Numbered from the stretch's first letter, positions 10,017 to 23,358 are shown. The stretch is 28,238 bases of DNA from Brevipalpus yothersi (GCA_003956705.1 QZCP01000039.1:124525-152762), one strand, 5' to 3'. Made by a program: numbers and translations. The notes: generated by a model not told the origin, from the letters alone.

Positions 10017-10881
10017 TAAGGATGAAAAATGTTGAAAGATATGGATGTCAATGTTGAAAGTGAAAAAAATTTCACACACAGACATACATTTATACACGTC
10101 GCAGTGGAAAAATTCACAGAGAGAAAGAGAAGCGAAAAGAGAGAATATTCAGAAGCTATATTAAAGTATGCACGTAGTTTCATCTTTCTACTAGAGAGAG
10201 AAGAAAAAGAAAGACAGAAAGAGAGAGGAAAAGAGAGAAAGTAGTGAATAAAGTGGCTAGAAAAAGAGGCGAAAAAAAAGAGCGGCAACAGGAAAGTGAG
10301 AAGAGTATGGAAAACCTTTGGGATAACTTGTGTGTGTGTGCATATATATATATTTGTGACAAGGCAGCCAAAAAGGATAACTCGAGGGGTTTACTATAAA
10401 TTGAAAAAATTTTCTTTCTCTCTCTCCATAGCGAGAAAAATTTAAATGTATGTGTGCGTAGACCTTTGCATCCCAGAGAGTGAAGCTCAAAATCTATTCC
10501 AAGAAGGTACAGTACATGGGAGAGAAAGAGAGACAGGATGGGGATGTAGAGAAAAAGAAGTGACAAACTTTTTCATGCCTCCAAGAAATACGATGGGTTT
10601 CTCTAGTATTTTTCTCCAGTATACACACAGTCAAGACTGGACGCGCGAGTATGTTACATGAGGCGCGCGGGCAAAACGACACATACAGAGAGAGAGAGAA
10701 GAGAGTGAAACGAGGGAAGAGAGAGAAGAGAGAGAAAAAGAATCATCAATAATATAAATGATGAAAAAGGGACGCTCACATACACATGCAGGACGATGAG
10801 ATCTATTTCTCTCACTGGTCACCTTCCCATTTTAAAATTTAACATCATCTTTCACATCACATTCAAAAATTGTATGAGAGT

Positions 10882-10882
<1 letters not shown>

Positions 10883-10921
<39 letters not shown>
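10883..10921. repeat. (AG)n microsatellite
   Basis: A pure AG run of about 39 bases in the large intron. Confidence 0.95.
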
Positions 10922-10923
<2 letters not shown>

Positions 10924-11407
10924 GACAGGGTGAGTAAGTGTGTGTGCCCGATTCAAAACCCTGGACGGTGGACCCTTTCTCTTTTATATTCTCTCTCTTG
11001 TTCACTTTTTTTTCATATCACCATCAACGTATACCTCATCATTCAGATTTATCCAGCATCCCTACAGCCTTTTTCTCTCCTCTCTCTCCTTCTATTTGGA
11101 AGGATCAGTGGGCATAGACACGCAGAGAAAGAGATGTATGTATGTGTGTGTATATATAAAACCAGTGCGTCCTGGGGGCAAGCACTAGTAGCGGACATTC
11201 AAAATTTTCTGTAAATGCCTTGCTTGGACACACAAACTATGGGATCAGAGAGAGAGGGTGAATAGTGGATCCTGTTTCAATGGAAGGAACAAAATTTTTG
11301 TTCAATAGGAAGAGAGAGAGAGGGTGGTGTGTGTGTGTGAGTAGAGAGAACTGGGGGAGGGATGACAAGTAGCCACATGAAAAAAGGCTTACAGCTCTAG
11401 GGTAAAT

Positions 11408-11439
<32 letters not shown>

Positions 11440-12110
11440 GAGGATGAAAAATAAGAATAGAAAGGATGAAGATGATGCCTTTGGGCTCCTCTGGATGATG
11501 GGCAATTCCAGGAAGAGAGGGGCAAAGAGAGAGGATAGTGAGAGTGGAGAGAAGAAGTAGGCATGCTTTTTAATTTAGGAGCTAATTTTTTAGTAAAATA
11601 CGTGACAGTTACGTGAATACACTACACCATTTTCCGATAGAGAGAGCTAGTGGTCCATTTATGCAAATGAGGACGATGGACGCTTTTTTTATACAGCATA
11701 TACAGCATCTTTCACATCTTCCTTCACTCTTTGGCCCTGGAGCTTCCTGGCCTGGCTCAGTTTCTTTGGAGGAGGAAAGCTTCAACTTTCATCCGGGGAA
11801 TTTGCTCTCTTATCATCATCCTTTATCACCAATTGGCTTGCAAAACAAGCAGCCATCAACAGAAATGGTCTCAAGAAGATTATTTTGATGTAAAAAGGAA
11901 GAGAGGAAAATAAGTCTAGTAAAAGATGCGGATGAGAATGGCTCTTCATATCATAGAGGAAAAGAGAGAGAGAGTAAAGGCAAATTGGAAACCTTAACAT
12001 GAGTGCATGTAGATTTTTTTCAGTCTACTTATTGGAGTTAAATTTGTACAAAAAGGTTTTACTGGGTCGGTAAATCGTAAGAAGTGTACAGAATGGAGGA
12101 GAGTAAGAGA

Positions 12111-12113
<3 letters not shown>

Positions 12114-12161
<48 letters not shown>
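12114..12161. repeat. (AG)n microsatellite
   Basis: An AG run of about 48 bases in the large intron. Confidence 0.93.
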
Positions 12162-12166
<5 letters not shown>

Positions 12167-13019
12167 CGAATTGGGATGAGGATGATCGCCAGCATCGTGA
12201 GCATCAGGACGCGACTGGCCCGTGGATTAGATAGAATTACAGTGAACGATGAAGAAGAGAAAGAAGAAAATACGACCAGAGAAGGCTCATCAAGGAGCGA
12301 TCCATCTTTGTCAGGACCTCCTGCAATCAAGGGCTATTCTCATCGCTATTCCTCGCCGGCCAGTGCATGTATATACACACACACACATTCATATAAATAT
12401 AACGATTCAGCCTCCTTACAGAGGCCAAAAAAGATTCGACCGATCGCCCGTTACTTAACAGTCAGTGAGTACAGAGAAGAGAGAAAGAGAGAGAACAGCT
12501 CGGGACATATTTCGAGGCTGAACATTCTGAAGGAATAGAGTGAATGGCCGTGAGAGAAGACCGAAGAAAGAACGATAGAGAGAGACTGTCACAAGTCAAA
12601 TTGGTGGACTGCTTGGTCTGGAGGAGAGAAAAATTTTGCATCACACAAGTTCGAAGAGAAAAAGAGAATGTGTGTGTATGTGTGTAAAAAAACGTGAGGA
12701 TCTAAAGAAAGAAGCGGCCAAAGTGGACGACGAGCGGGACGTTTGAGGAGAGAGAGAAAGAGAGAGAGAGAGCGTCGAATTGTGCAAGTCCATATCGAGC
12801 ATGGATCTCACCGGAACCGTTCACCTAGCCTTTCGCACGGCCTCTGTATCCGGTAGTGGCCTGGGACCTTTCTCAATTGGATAGGTCCAAGAAAGAGAGA
12901 GAGAGAGAGAGAAAGACCAAAACTGTGACTTGGTGAGAGCGGCCATGAGGTCGCTAAAAAAAGCGACAAAATTTTTTACTCAACATTCAAATAAGCATAC
13001 ATGAAGAAAGAAAGAAAGG

Positions 13020-13026
<7 letters not shown>

Positions 13027-13090
<64 letters not shown>
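13027..13090. repeat. (GA)n microsatellite running into the gap
   Basis: A pure GA run of 64 bases is cut by the run of N, with matching GA sequence on the far side (13988-14030). Confidence 0.95.
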
Positions 13091-13987
13091 NNNNNNNNNN
13101 NNNNNNNNNNNNNNNNNNNNNNNNNNNNNNNNNNNNNNNNNNNNNNNNNNNNNNNNNNNNNNNNNNNNNNNNNNNNNNNNNNNNNNNNNNNNNNNNNNNN
13201 NNNNNNNNNNNNNNNNNNNNNNNNNNNNNNNNNNNNNNNNNNNNNNNNNNNNNNNNNNNNNNNNNNNNNNNNNNNNNNNNNNNNNNNNNNNNNNNNNNNN
13301 NNNNNNNNNNNNNNNNNNNNNNNNNNNNNNNNNNNNNNNNNNNNNNNNNNNNNNNNNNNNNNNNNNNNNNNNNNNNNNNNNNNNNNNNNNNNNNNNNNNN
13401 NNNNNNNNNNNNNNNNNNNNNNNNNNNNNNNNNNNNNNNNNNNNNNNNNNNNNNNNNNNNNNNNNNNNNNNNNNNNNNNNNNNNNNNNNNNNNNNNNNNN
13501 NNNNNNNNNNNNNNNNNNNNNNNNNNNNNNNNNNNNNNNNNNNNNNNNNNNNNNNNNNNNNNNNNNNNNNNNNNNNNNNNNNNNNNNNNNNNNNNNNNNN
13601 NNNNNNNNNNNNNNNNNNNNNNNNNNNNNNNNNNNNNNNNNNNNNNNNNNNNNNNNNNNNNNNNNNNNNNNNNNNNNNNNNNNNNNNNNNNNNNNNNNNN
13701 NNNNNNNNNNNNNNNNNNNNNNNNNNNNNNNNNNNNNNNNNNNNNNNNNNNNNNNNNNNNNNNNNNNNNNNNNNNNNNNNNNNNNNNNNNNNNNNNNNNN
13801 NNNNNNNNNNNNNNNNNNNNNNNNNNNNNNNNNNNNNNNNNNNNNNNNNNNNNNNNNNNNNNNNNNNNNNNNNNNNNNNNNNNNNNNNNNNNNNNNNNNN
13901 NNNNNNNNNNNNNNNNNNNNNNNNNNNNNNNNNNNNNNNNNNNNNNNNNNNNNNNNNNNNNNNNNNNNNNNNNNNNNNNNNNNNNNN
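13091..13987. other. Assembly gap (897 N)
   Basis: All bases are N. The left edge is a (GA)n tract (13027-13090) and the right edge another (13988-14030) in the same orientation, so the gap probably lies inside or beside a GA array. The true length and content are unknown. Confidence 0.98.

Positions 13988-14030
<43 letters not shown>
13988..14030. repeat. (AG)n microsatellite leaving the gap
   Basis: A pure AG run of 43 bases directly after the gap. It is probably the other end of the same array as 13027-13090. Confidence 0.95.
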
Positions 14031-14033
<3 letters not shown>

Positions 14034-14303
14034 CTGAGGTTGTGAGTAGGAAACAAGATTGAGGATTTTTTGAAGTGAAAAATTTGACTTTTTCTTGCCG
14101 ATCAAATAGAGTCAAAGTGGCGGGCGTTTAGCTCTAAGTGAGTGAGAGAAATAGAGGCTAAAGGAACGGCCCATGGACTATGGATAGGAATCAGACTTTA
14201 AAATTCAAATAAAAAATACATATATATACACACACACAAAATCGGACTTCCACTCTTTGGCCTGTATTTTTTCCAGCCATTATTTACCTATGGAATCATT
14301 TTG

Positions 14304-14308
<5 letters not shown>

Positions 14309-14362
<54 letters not shown>
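14309..14362. repeat. (CT)n microsatellite
   Basis: A pure CT run of about 54 bases, in the minority orientation for this intron. Confidence 0.95.
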
Positions 14363-14365
<3 letters not shown>

Positions 14366-16165
14366 TAAACCCTGTACACAAGAGAAATGTTCTCTCTCTC
14401 CATTCCCGATAATCTACTTTTTCCCATCATTTCATCGCACTAGGCGAGCATCTTCACCAGCTCTCAATCGAATTGAACTGGATTTTGTTCTTGTTTCAAA
14501 CTTTTTCGCTCTCTCTCTCTCTTAATACTTATGTACTCTAGTAATACAAGGCACTCTCATCCAGATCTCTTACACAACCCAATCTAATCGGGTTTGATCG
14601 ATTTGATCTTTTTGCCACTTTACAGCCAATTTTGTTCTCCTCAAGATACTCGATTTGCAATCTAGAGAAAGAGAGAGACACACATATATACATTCACACA
14701 AGTTACACCTCAAATAAACGGAGGCCAGAGGCTAAGGGTGATAACATACAGATCACTTGGAATTGGAGGAGGAAGAGGGAGGAAAGAAAACAAGTGGTTC
14801 AATTCGAATAAAAACAGCAATATTTCAAATTGCTCAATTTTGGGGAAGATTGGAGAGAAAAGAAAGAGCAAAAGAATCACCACGATAAAACCTGTGGATA
14901 TATTCAAAATATTTGCCTCAATGATTCAAGATTGGATTTATGTATTCTCTTTTGCTCACTCTTTCCCCCTTCACGTTTGATACACACATCAAAATGAGTC
15001 CATCATCTTATATCCAGATGAGATGGACTATCACGATAGAAGATGCAACATACAATTTGTGATGTGTTTAAGTCAAAAATTCGAATACATCAAGACTAAT
15101 CAGTGTCAAGAGCGTATCCATTCGCGTGTCCATTCGATTAGAATCATATCAAAATATATACAAGTGTGTATGATAAGTTTAAAATTTTGGACATTTGACA
15201 TTTGAAGCGTCAAAGACTTTTCTCTCTCTCCATAGACACACAACTATTGCACCCACTTTTAACTCCCACTAGTGTCTAAAATTTTTTGTTATCGAATGAA
15301 TAAATTTAGACATAGACAGCTACTGGATTCCCATCCACATCATTCTGACGAAGGGCTATCGAGGATGAAGAGGAGAGAAAAAAACGAGAACATTTCACAG
15401 AGGCGTTTGCATTTTGCCACAGAGGATGGAAAAGAATTTTACTTGGAAAATTCACATAATATCACATGTTTGAGTGGAGACTGAAATGGATGTAAAATTT
15501 TTTCACATCCGTTAAAGAGAGAGAGAGAGAAGAGAGATGGCCAAGTGAGACCATAGCAATGAAGACATGGGCTTTTAAAATTTTTTGAAACATATTTCGA
15601 ATAAAAAAATTTGACGTTTGAAGCTCAAATACTTGGACCTTGTTGCCTGTGTGTACGGGCGTCGATAATATCCAATGATTATTGCATATATGTCAATCGA
15701 TAAGTTTGAAAGTGTATCAAAGAGAGGGAAAAAAGAATTTATAAAAATGAAAACGGAGAAAGTGTATATACATGTTATATGGTGTAGATCGAATTTCATG
15801 GAGATTGAAGAAGAAGCGTATTCAGCCGATTAGGACTTTTCTCTCTTTCTCTCTCTTCATCTCTTTCATCCATTGGGCTTCTTGGGATTAGATCATTTTT
15901 GGATAAGGTAATTGGCTGATCCGATATCGATATGAATAGTTCGATAATATTATGTATCGAAGGCGAAAAAAAAGAAAGGAAGAAGAAATAAAAGAGGAAA
16001 AAAACTGTGTATGCTGAGTTTGGCCTGAAAACGGAGATGAGATGGGTCCGAGTGCATGATTTTTTTTGGCCAGCTGGTACTTTCGAAATCAGAATATAAG
16101 AGAGAGAGAGAGAGAGAGAGCTAGCCTTGAAATAGAGTGAATGAGAAAGGAAGAGAGAGATCAGG

Positions 16166-16168
<3 letters not shown>

Positions 16169-16231
<63 letters not shown>
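16169..16231. repeat. (GA)n microsatellite
   Basis: A pure GA run of about 62 bases in the large intron. Confidence 0.95.
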
Positions 16232-16234
<3 letters not shown>

Positions 16235-19016
16235 TAGATGCCACTGGTGGGCTACTTGCCCGATACTATTTGAATTGACCATAGAATCAGAGACCCGAGA
16301 ATAGAAACGGAACAAAAAAATTAGCCCGAATTCAGCTATTCACATCCCTTATTAGAGGTCATTTGCCGTCGTTTTTTATATCGACGGCACAGGCACACAT
16401 ATTCCACCATATATGAGTGAGAGAAGAGAGGCCAGTGCAGGACCATAGATGTGTGTGTGAGAGAGAGAGGAAAAGATAGCCGGACCAAGGGCTGAATCAA
16501 AATGAATGAATGAATGACTGAATGAATGGAAAGTGAAAGAGAATGTCCACTATTTTCCGCTCTCTCTTCCAATCGAGGCTCCCCGCCTATGTGACTGTGT
16601 GTATGTGTATATATATGAATGTTGAGGCCAAATGATGAGGCCACTGACCATGGAGAGAGAGAAAGAGAAAGAGGAATAGTAATGTTGGGTAACTATAAAT
16701 GGAAGCGCTAAAAAAGAAAGATGGACAATTGGATGCAAAATTTTTTTTCGCTCTCTCTCTCATCTTCATCCTCCTCCTTCCCGCATCCACTAAGGCAGCT
16801 GTAGTAGTTCACTTTTCCATCAACCAAAAAATCATAGGAACTGTCAAAACGAATGTAACAAACTGAGGCACACACACACACATATTCTCTCATTTTCCTC
16901 TGGATTGCTTCATTCGGGACTGTTTCAACGTCTTTCATGGCTCTTCTATCATTTTTTCCTCTCAAACAGACAATTCAGAAGCCCAAAAGAGAGACTATGC
17001 AATGTCTGTATATATATACACACACACATAGATAGATGATACAGTAGTTGACGCTTGTAGTACGCGTTATCAAGCACCCAGTAAGAAAGATGGACGTTTC
17101 GAACAAAGAGACTCATTTATTAGCTCTCTCATCCAATAGAGAGACCATTGATCAAGCCTAATATTGTCCATCATATGATTCCAATGAATCGCATGATCGA
17201 GTGGAGTGAGTCTGATAGAGGAAGAGAGAAAGATGGAGAGAGAGAGATGACAAGAAGAAGTATGAAGTGGATAGATTCAAACTTTCCATTATGCCCAATA
17301 TAATTGTTCGTTCTGAACTATCATCAAAGAAGCAATAGTCGTTGTATAGAGAAAGAAAGTGGACATCCTCAGAGGAGAGTTTTGAAAATTTCACAATTTT
17401 GTTTCTATGGAATACATATTGATTGATAATTAATTGAATGTATATGTGTGTCTGTGTCTGTGTGTTTTGCATGCAATTATGAAAGATAAAAAAGCATGCA
17501 GTATGGTCATCATGAGTGGTAGGAAGAAAAAAAAATTATCAAGAAAACCAACATGAAGCTGAACATTTGCCTCATGAAAGTGTGTTGAGTATGTGTGTAT
17601 GTGGAAAGATATCGTTGAAAAGGCTTCAGTAATCAATAGTCATGGTGAACACGATACTTGGCCATATAATCAGATAGCATGGATGATATCATTTTCTACA
17701 ATCTATTGGGTAGTAAAGTTTACTTAACACATCAGCCATCATCTTATCGAAGCTTTTGATGGACCAAAAAAGAACTTTTCACTTAAGCTGTAGAAAGAGC
17801 AAGAATTAAATCGCTCTCTCTCGCTCTATCTATCTATTCTGTCTTTTTTCCTGGAATTGGCATATTGGGAAAGAGAGAAAATATTCTTCATAGATCAGTC
17901 ACATGGAATTGAGTAGCTCTATCACCATGATCCCAGTGAATACAGAATACTGTGAGTGTATGTGTGCGAGGAGATGATACCAATATGCTCTGATTGACCA
18001 TGATCACTTTCAACAATTCTCGATCATCTTTTTCCTCGCCTTTCTCTTTAAAGTCACCCACACAAAAACACACACACACACCATGCAAATGATTTGGAAA
18101 GAAGCCCTCAGATGTAAGCCAATCTATCCATTTACGACTGATAGTATCCACGATTCCAAGAATAGGGGATAGATCATTTAAGTGTTTCTCTCATTCTAAT
18201 ATACCACAGATCATCTTATTCTATCTCTCTCTCCATCATAAGCAATACTCACACACACACTCTACGATGGATGTTATCAATTTTCTCCCGCCAGATTCAG
18301 GTATCTCACATGCACACACAAGCAGCTCAACCTAACAAGTACTCAAATACTCTAATAATATAATGAGATGCCCTGTGAACTTTTTTTCCTCCATCTTATT
18401 CTTGAAAGCCCATCAACAGTCTATGAAATGATATATTGATCGCACATACTCATGTGTGTGTGAGTAGATGTTTACCTTCATATGATATCAATTGGAGAAA
18501 GAGAGAGAAAAGCAAACCTCGTTACATGATCTTGTTCACCCATAATCGAACGAAACCGTGAGAGAGAGAGAGAGACTATGACTTGGTTTCGTGGATTCAT
18601 GATCTGTAGAAGGTAATCGATGGTGAAATAAGTGAGCAAAAGACTTAAATCAGCGAAAAGAGGCTAGATAATGTGAAATAACTCTCTTGATTAGTGAGAG
18701 TGAGAGAGGGAATATTTTCGAGTAGTTTTCTCTTTCTCTCTCTCTTCTCTGTAAAAAGCCGAAAGTTAGATCTCTCTCTCTTGCCCCATTCAAATAGTTT
18801 ATATCATAGTTATCAAGTTAAGCTGGTCCACTAGTAGATGGCAGTGAGCAAATAAAGTGAAGTCATTTTTATTGCCCCAACAAAAAGCAATAGACCATGA
18901 TATGAGGACCATATCTTACATGATATGGAGGCTCAATAGATTGACAATGGCTATAATCGATGAGCTTTTGCCTTCTCTCTCTCCCGCGCTTTGTATTGTT
19001 TCCCCAGCTATATAAA

Positions 19017-19020
<4 letters not shown>

Positions 19021-19087
<67 letters not shown>
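19021..19087. repeat. (AG)n microsatellite
   Basis: A pure AG run of about 66 bases, among the longest intact tracts in the window. Confidence 0.95.
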
Positions 19088-19089
<2 letters not shown>

Positions 19090-20167
19090 AGAAAAGTATC
19101 ATGAACTATCATGATGAAATTATACGGGCGGTTTAATGTTCTGGCCGTGCGCATCCATTTTAACGGTAAAAATGATGGCAAAATGGTCACAAGATGGAGT
19201 TGATCGTCCAGCATGATGGAATGAAATTTTAGTATAACATACACAAACATATATAAGTATACTTCGGGTAAAAAGTAACTCCCACCACTCAACATATTGC
19301 CCTGCCTTATAGTCTCTATGCTTGAGTGAGATGAAAAGCAAAAGTTATCGAATATCATGTACAAACATGGCTACCATATCATGATATTCAAGTGGAGACT
19401 ATACAATATCAGTAGCCCGATAGCCGAGGTTAAAGTATCGACTGTTACTAGCCAGCTTAATGAATTTTTTTCCCTCCTTCTCTTTCTCTTCCTCTTTCTC
19501 CTTCTTTATTTCAACCACAAATAAAACAAAATGCATAAGTATAAGGAGAAAGAGAGAAACAGAAAAAAACTCCCCATTAGTTAGAAATATTGAGAAAAAA
19601 AAATCTCATAACGTTGTATGTAAAGATGAATATTCCTTACCATGAATATATACTTATATTTCCCAGGCTACTGTTAAGACACACCCATGCATAGAGAGAG
19701 AGAGACATGGAAAATCTATGGACTCAAAGTCTCTCTCTCTTCTCCTTCATGGCTAAGGAAATGATTATCTGAGCTCAATTATACAACATCTTGGAGAGAG
19801 AGAGAAGTACTCTGAATCAAGTCCAAATGGCACAAAACACTTAAATATACAGACATTATGAAATGGCTATCGTATTGCATTGTGCCAGAAGTACAGAGTA
19901 TTATTAGGGTGATATTTGTTGCCTTGTTGAAGGAGAAAAAAATATACTAGAAAGTAAAGTGGATAAGATTCAAATTCTCACTCTCCCATGTACCCAAGAA
20001 TTGGTATCCGATGTGTATGTCTTGTAAAAGAGAGGAAAAGAGAATGAAGAATAAGAGCTGCTGCTGCAAGATGATAAGAATGATAAGAAACACTAGTGTA
20101 AATTTAAAAAAGCCAGGAAGTTCTGGTAAGATTTTCTAGTGGATATCGTATGGAAGCTGTAAGATGA

Positions 20168-20168
<1 letters not shown>

Positions 20169-20220
<52 letters not shown>
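20169..20220. repeat. (TC)n microsatellite
   Basis: A pure TC run of about 51 bases, in the minority orientation. Confidence 0.94.
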
Positions 20221-20223
<3 letters not shown>

Positions 20224-22540
20224 GATTCTAAGTTCAAAAGAAATATCTCGAGACAAGAGAGAAAGGCGAGCATGGAAGATGAGAGAAAGAGAGATGATGC
20301 TATTTTGATGCTTCAAAAAGATGAACATGAAAAATACGGAAGGATGAACGAAGAAGGCCAGTCGAAGAGAGAGAGAGAGAAGACACATCATATTTTGGGC
20401 TGACAGAGGAGACAGAAGAGCACGACAAGATTTTGCATACATACATAACGGTAAAATGGGAAGCAAAGTGAGGACACGAAGATGAATCTAGGGACCATGC
20501 ATGAATATATTTCTATGGCTCACTATACATACATATATTCGCTTGCCCAGAAGGATCATGATGGCTATTGGAATATGATTTTTGTTCGGCGGAAAAAAAA
20601 TTTTGGCCCTGAAGGCTGGAAATGAAGTAGAAAATGGAGAAGAAAAGAGTAGAAGCGAAAAGATTGTCGCAAGGAAATGATGTGACTTGTTATTCTTTGG
20701 CATCATAATGATGGCCTCATGATGGAGATGATCCATGGACGAGATTGAAACCTGAGGGGTTGTTGGGGGAGAAGGATGGACAGAGGAGGAGGAGGAGGAG
20801 GGTAAGTTTGTGGAGAGAGAGAGTGAATATTTGAAAAGATAGAGGAAAAAAAGGGATCGAAAAAAACTAGCATCAAATGGGAGGAAGATTTTTGAATGAG
20901 AGAGGAGAGACTTTAAAATGATGAAAGAGAAAGAGAGAGAGACCATAGGAAACACAAGTTCGTATTTGATATGCTTTTGATCATAAAACGAGCAAGAATC
21001 ACGCAATCTTGTTGGTAAACGGGCACACGCGTGTGCCCAGTTCAGCCCATTCTAGACCATTTTGGGAAAGGGCCGAATTTTATACAGATCATATGATCAG
21101 TGTAAATTGTGAAATACCGAGAACACATGTACACTCATACACATAGTAATGGGTATCCAGAAAGATGGGGGGTAAGAGAGAGAGAGAGAGAATATGATTT
21201 TTGAAAAATTTTCTAAAAGCTTCTCATTCATTTATTTTCTCTCTCACTTTACATCATCACTCTCCTCCTTCTCTGGATTCTTACTACTTTTCGAGTATAT
21301 TTCTGTATCTTTCTCTCTCTCTCTTCCGGGCATCCCAAGCCAGGATTTGAGGCCTTAACCACCCCCAGCTCTGGCTGTCCTCCAGCATGGCCAGTATGGT
21401 TTCCCAAAATCATTCCTCTGGTTCCCTCTGGACTGTCTCTCTCTCTCTCTCTCTTTCTCATTTCCTTCAACGTTACCGCTAACCTCCTCCCCTCCCCAAG
21501 CGCCCTCCTATGAGCTTTGAGTGCAAAGGTGAACGTATCTGGTAAGCTGAAGTGAGAAAAGGACCCGAAAAAATAGTCCCAAAAAAAGAGAATCGAGAAT
21601 GTCCTCAAGGCTTACAAGTCATCAATCCACTCTCATCACTCACCATCGATTCAAATAAGCAAAAATACTACGTGAATGTTAGTGTGTGGATGTTGCATCG
21701 AATTGAGGAAGTGAATTCAAGAGAAGGAGAGAGAGAGAAAGAGAGAGAGAGCAAATAGCTGATCATCATTCACAACGAATTTTCAATCGACAATAGATTT
21801 TTTTCGCTTTTCTTCTTCTTCTCCTCTTGTTCGTCTCTCTCTCTTTCTCTCTCATCCATACATACACATCAACCCATAGAAATATCAGTATTGGCCAGTA
21901 TATATCGATAAAGCTTTGGATTTTGTGGACGCTTTCGTCAACTCTTGATCAAGAATCGAATTTTATAAATATAAAGTGAGCAAAATAAAAAGAGAGAGAG
22001 AGAGAGAGAGAGAGAGCGAAAAAGATCCATAGAAAAAGAATGGTCAATCATCTATTTGGATCACTTCCGCCATCACTTTTCCATCCATAAACTATTCACT
22101 TCCCCATTCTCTCGCTTGACGGATATTTTGCAACGGACCAAAATGAAGCGGCTACACACACACACATACATATCGGATCGGTACGAGCTGGAATAATACA
22201 TGCATGTAAATACATGATCACCGGTAATGTTCAAATCAGCCAAGCAAACCTTAACCACTCGCAAGTTTTGGTGGTGGACTTGCGATCGGCACCCGATAGT
22301 GGCAACTGATCAGCACATACACATGGCCATTTTTGAGTCAAACGTTGGTGATCTCAACTGTGGCAAGCAAGAGAGAGAGAGATAAAGTGTGTGTATGTGT
22401 TAAATGATTATAACGAATAATGATAACTGAATAATGGAATACTTGATGTAGTTTTTTTTCTTCTTTACTCTCCTTCTGTTGCTCAACTCATATGCAGTGA
22501 GCATTGATAAAAGGTCTTTAATGGCGTGAATGAATTTTTG

Positions 22541-22542
<2 letters not shown>

Positions 22543-22590
<48 letters not shown>
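22543..22590. repeat. (GA)n microsatellite
   Basis: A pure GA run of about 47 bases in the large intron. Confidence 0.94.
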
Positions 22591-22593
<3 letters not shown>

Positions 22594-23303
22594 TAGGAGA
22601 AAAAAAGATGAGGAAAATCAGCATGTAACATGAAAACTGAATATAAGTGTTTCGAATTTGCTCTTAAAGCAATTTTTCATGATGAACAATTTTTCCTTCT
22701 ACATTAAAGAGAATGGAGGCATGCACATATCCAAGAACATCATATTAAGTATTTCAGAATGTATATATATTCTTTCTCTCTCTCTCTCGCCATAAGAACT
22801 TATTTTCACAATTCCATGAAGCTCCTCCTTACAACTTATACAGCAACAAAACGATTTGCTGGCCATAATAATGTTTATGAATGTATATAGTCCACACTAT
22901 TACGGGAGAAGTGAAAAAGGGGTTGGACCATGTGGTTTGACCCCACTCTTTCTTCCTCTCTCTTTTCCCGCTACTGGACAGTCCCAGCCTGGAGAGAAAG
23001 AGAGGGTGGCGATATCGGTTGAAGAAGGAGAGAGAGGAAACTTGCTGTGGGAGTGAAGGACGGCTTTGGAGGTGGCCAGTCCTCTCTCTCTCCTTTACGC
23101 TCTCTTTTGCGTGCTCAGAATATCGGTAAGTGAGCCCTGAGGGCAAAAGGAGAAAGAAAATAAGAAGCCAAATGAACGGGTGAGAACAGGTAAGCATGCA
23201 GCCGAAATAGTTAGTTGATTATCTACTTTTTTTCTCTCTCTCTACTGCTTACTGCTACTATTACTACGTTCATGTTTCACGGTCAGTGAACACTTTGGTT
23301 ATG

Positions 23304-23305
<2 letters not shown>

Positions 23306-23355
<50 letters not shown>
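23306..23355. repeat. (GA)n microsatellite
   Basis: A GA run of about 48 bases in the large intron. Confidence 0.94.

Positions 23356-23358
<3 letters not shown>

Larger units (their letters stand above)
9347..13026. other. Large intron, first part
   Basis: No recognised gene. The stretch holds GA tracts, TG/TA runs (about 10327-10350 and 11137-11157) and AT-rich DNA. Open frames at 11613-11888 and 12176-12538 on the plus strand have mixed composition but no recognised domain. A GC-richer island lies at about 12780-12890. Confidence 0.55.

Noticed and set aside
11613..11888. 91-residue plus-strand frame with an ATGCAAAT octamer inside
   Set aside because: Two overlapping frames are both open, no domain or splice context; a single octamer match is expected by chance in this length.
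12176..12538. 120-residue plus-strand frame beginning MRMIASIVSIRTRL
   Set aside because: Composition is more protein-like than most, but it crosses a CA repeat and a GA-rich end, shows no domain and has an antisense frame open for much of its length. Kept only as an unlikely candidate.
13001..14062. Very long open frames across the gap on both strands
   Set aside because: They consist of translated GA/CT repeats and N; no real codons lie in the gap.
17158..17472. Minus-strand frame with FHRNKIVKFSKLSSEDVHFL
   Set aside because: Looks coding at first sight, but neighbouring frames are also open, no domain is recognised and no firm splice pair frames it.
20488..21006. 172-residue open frame on the minus strand
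   Set aside because: Ser/Leu/Phe-rich and derived from GA-rich plus-strand DNA; starts and ends without supporting signals and matches no family I know.
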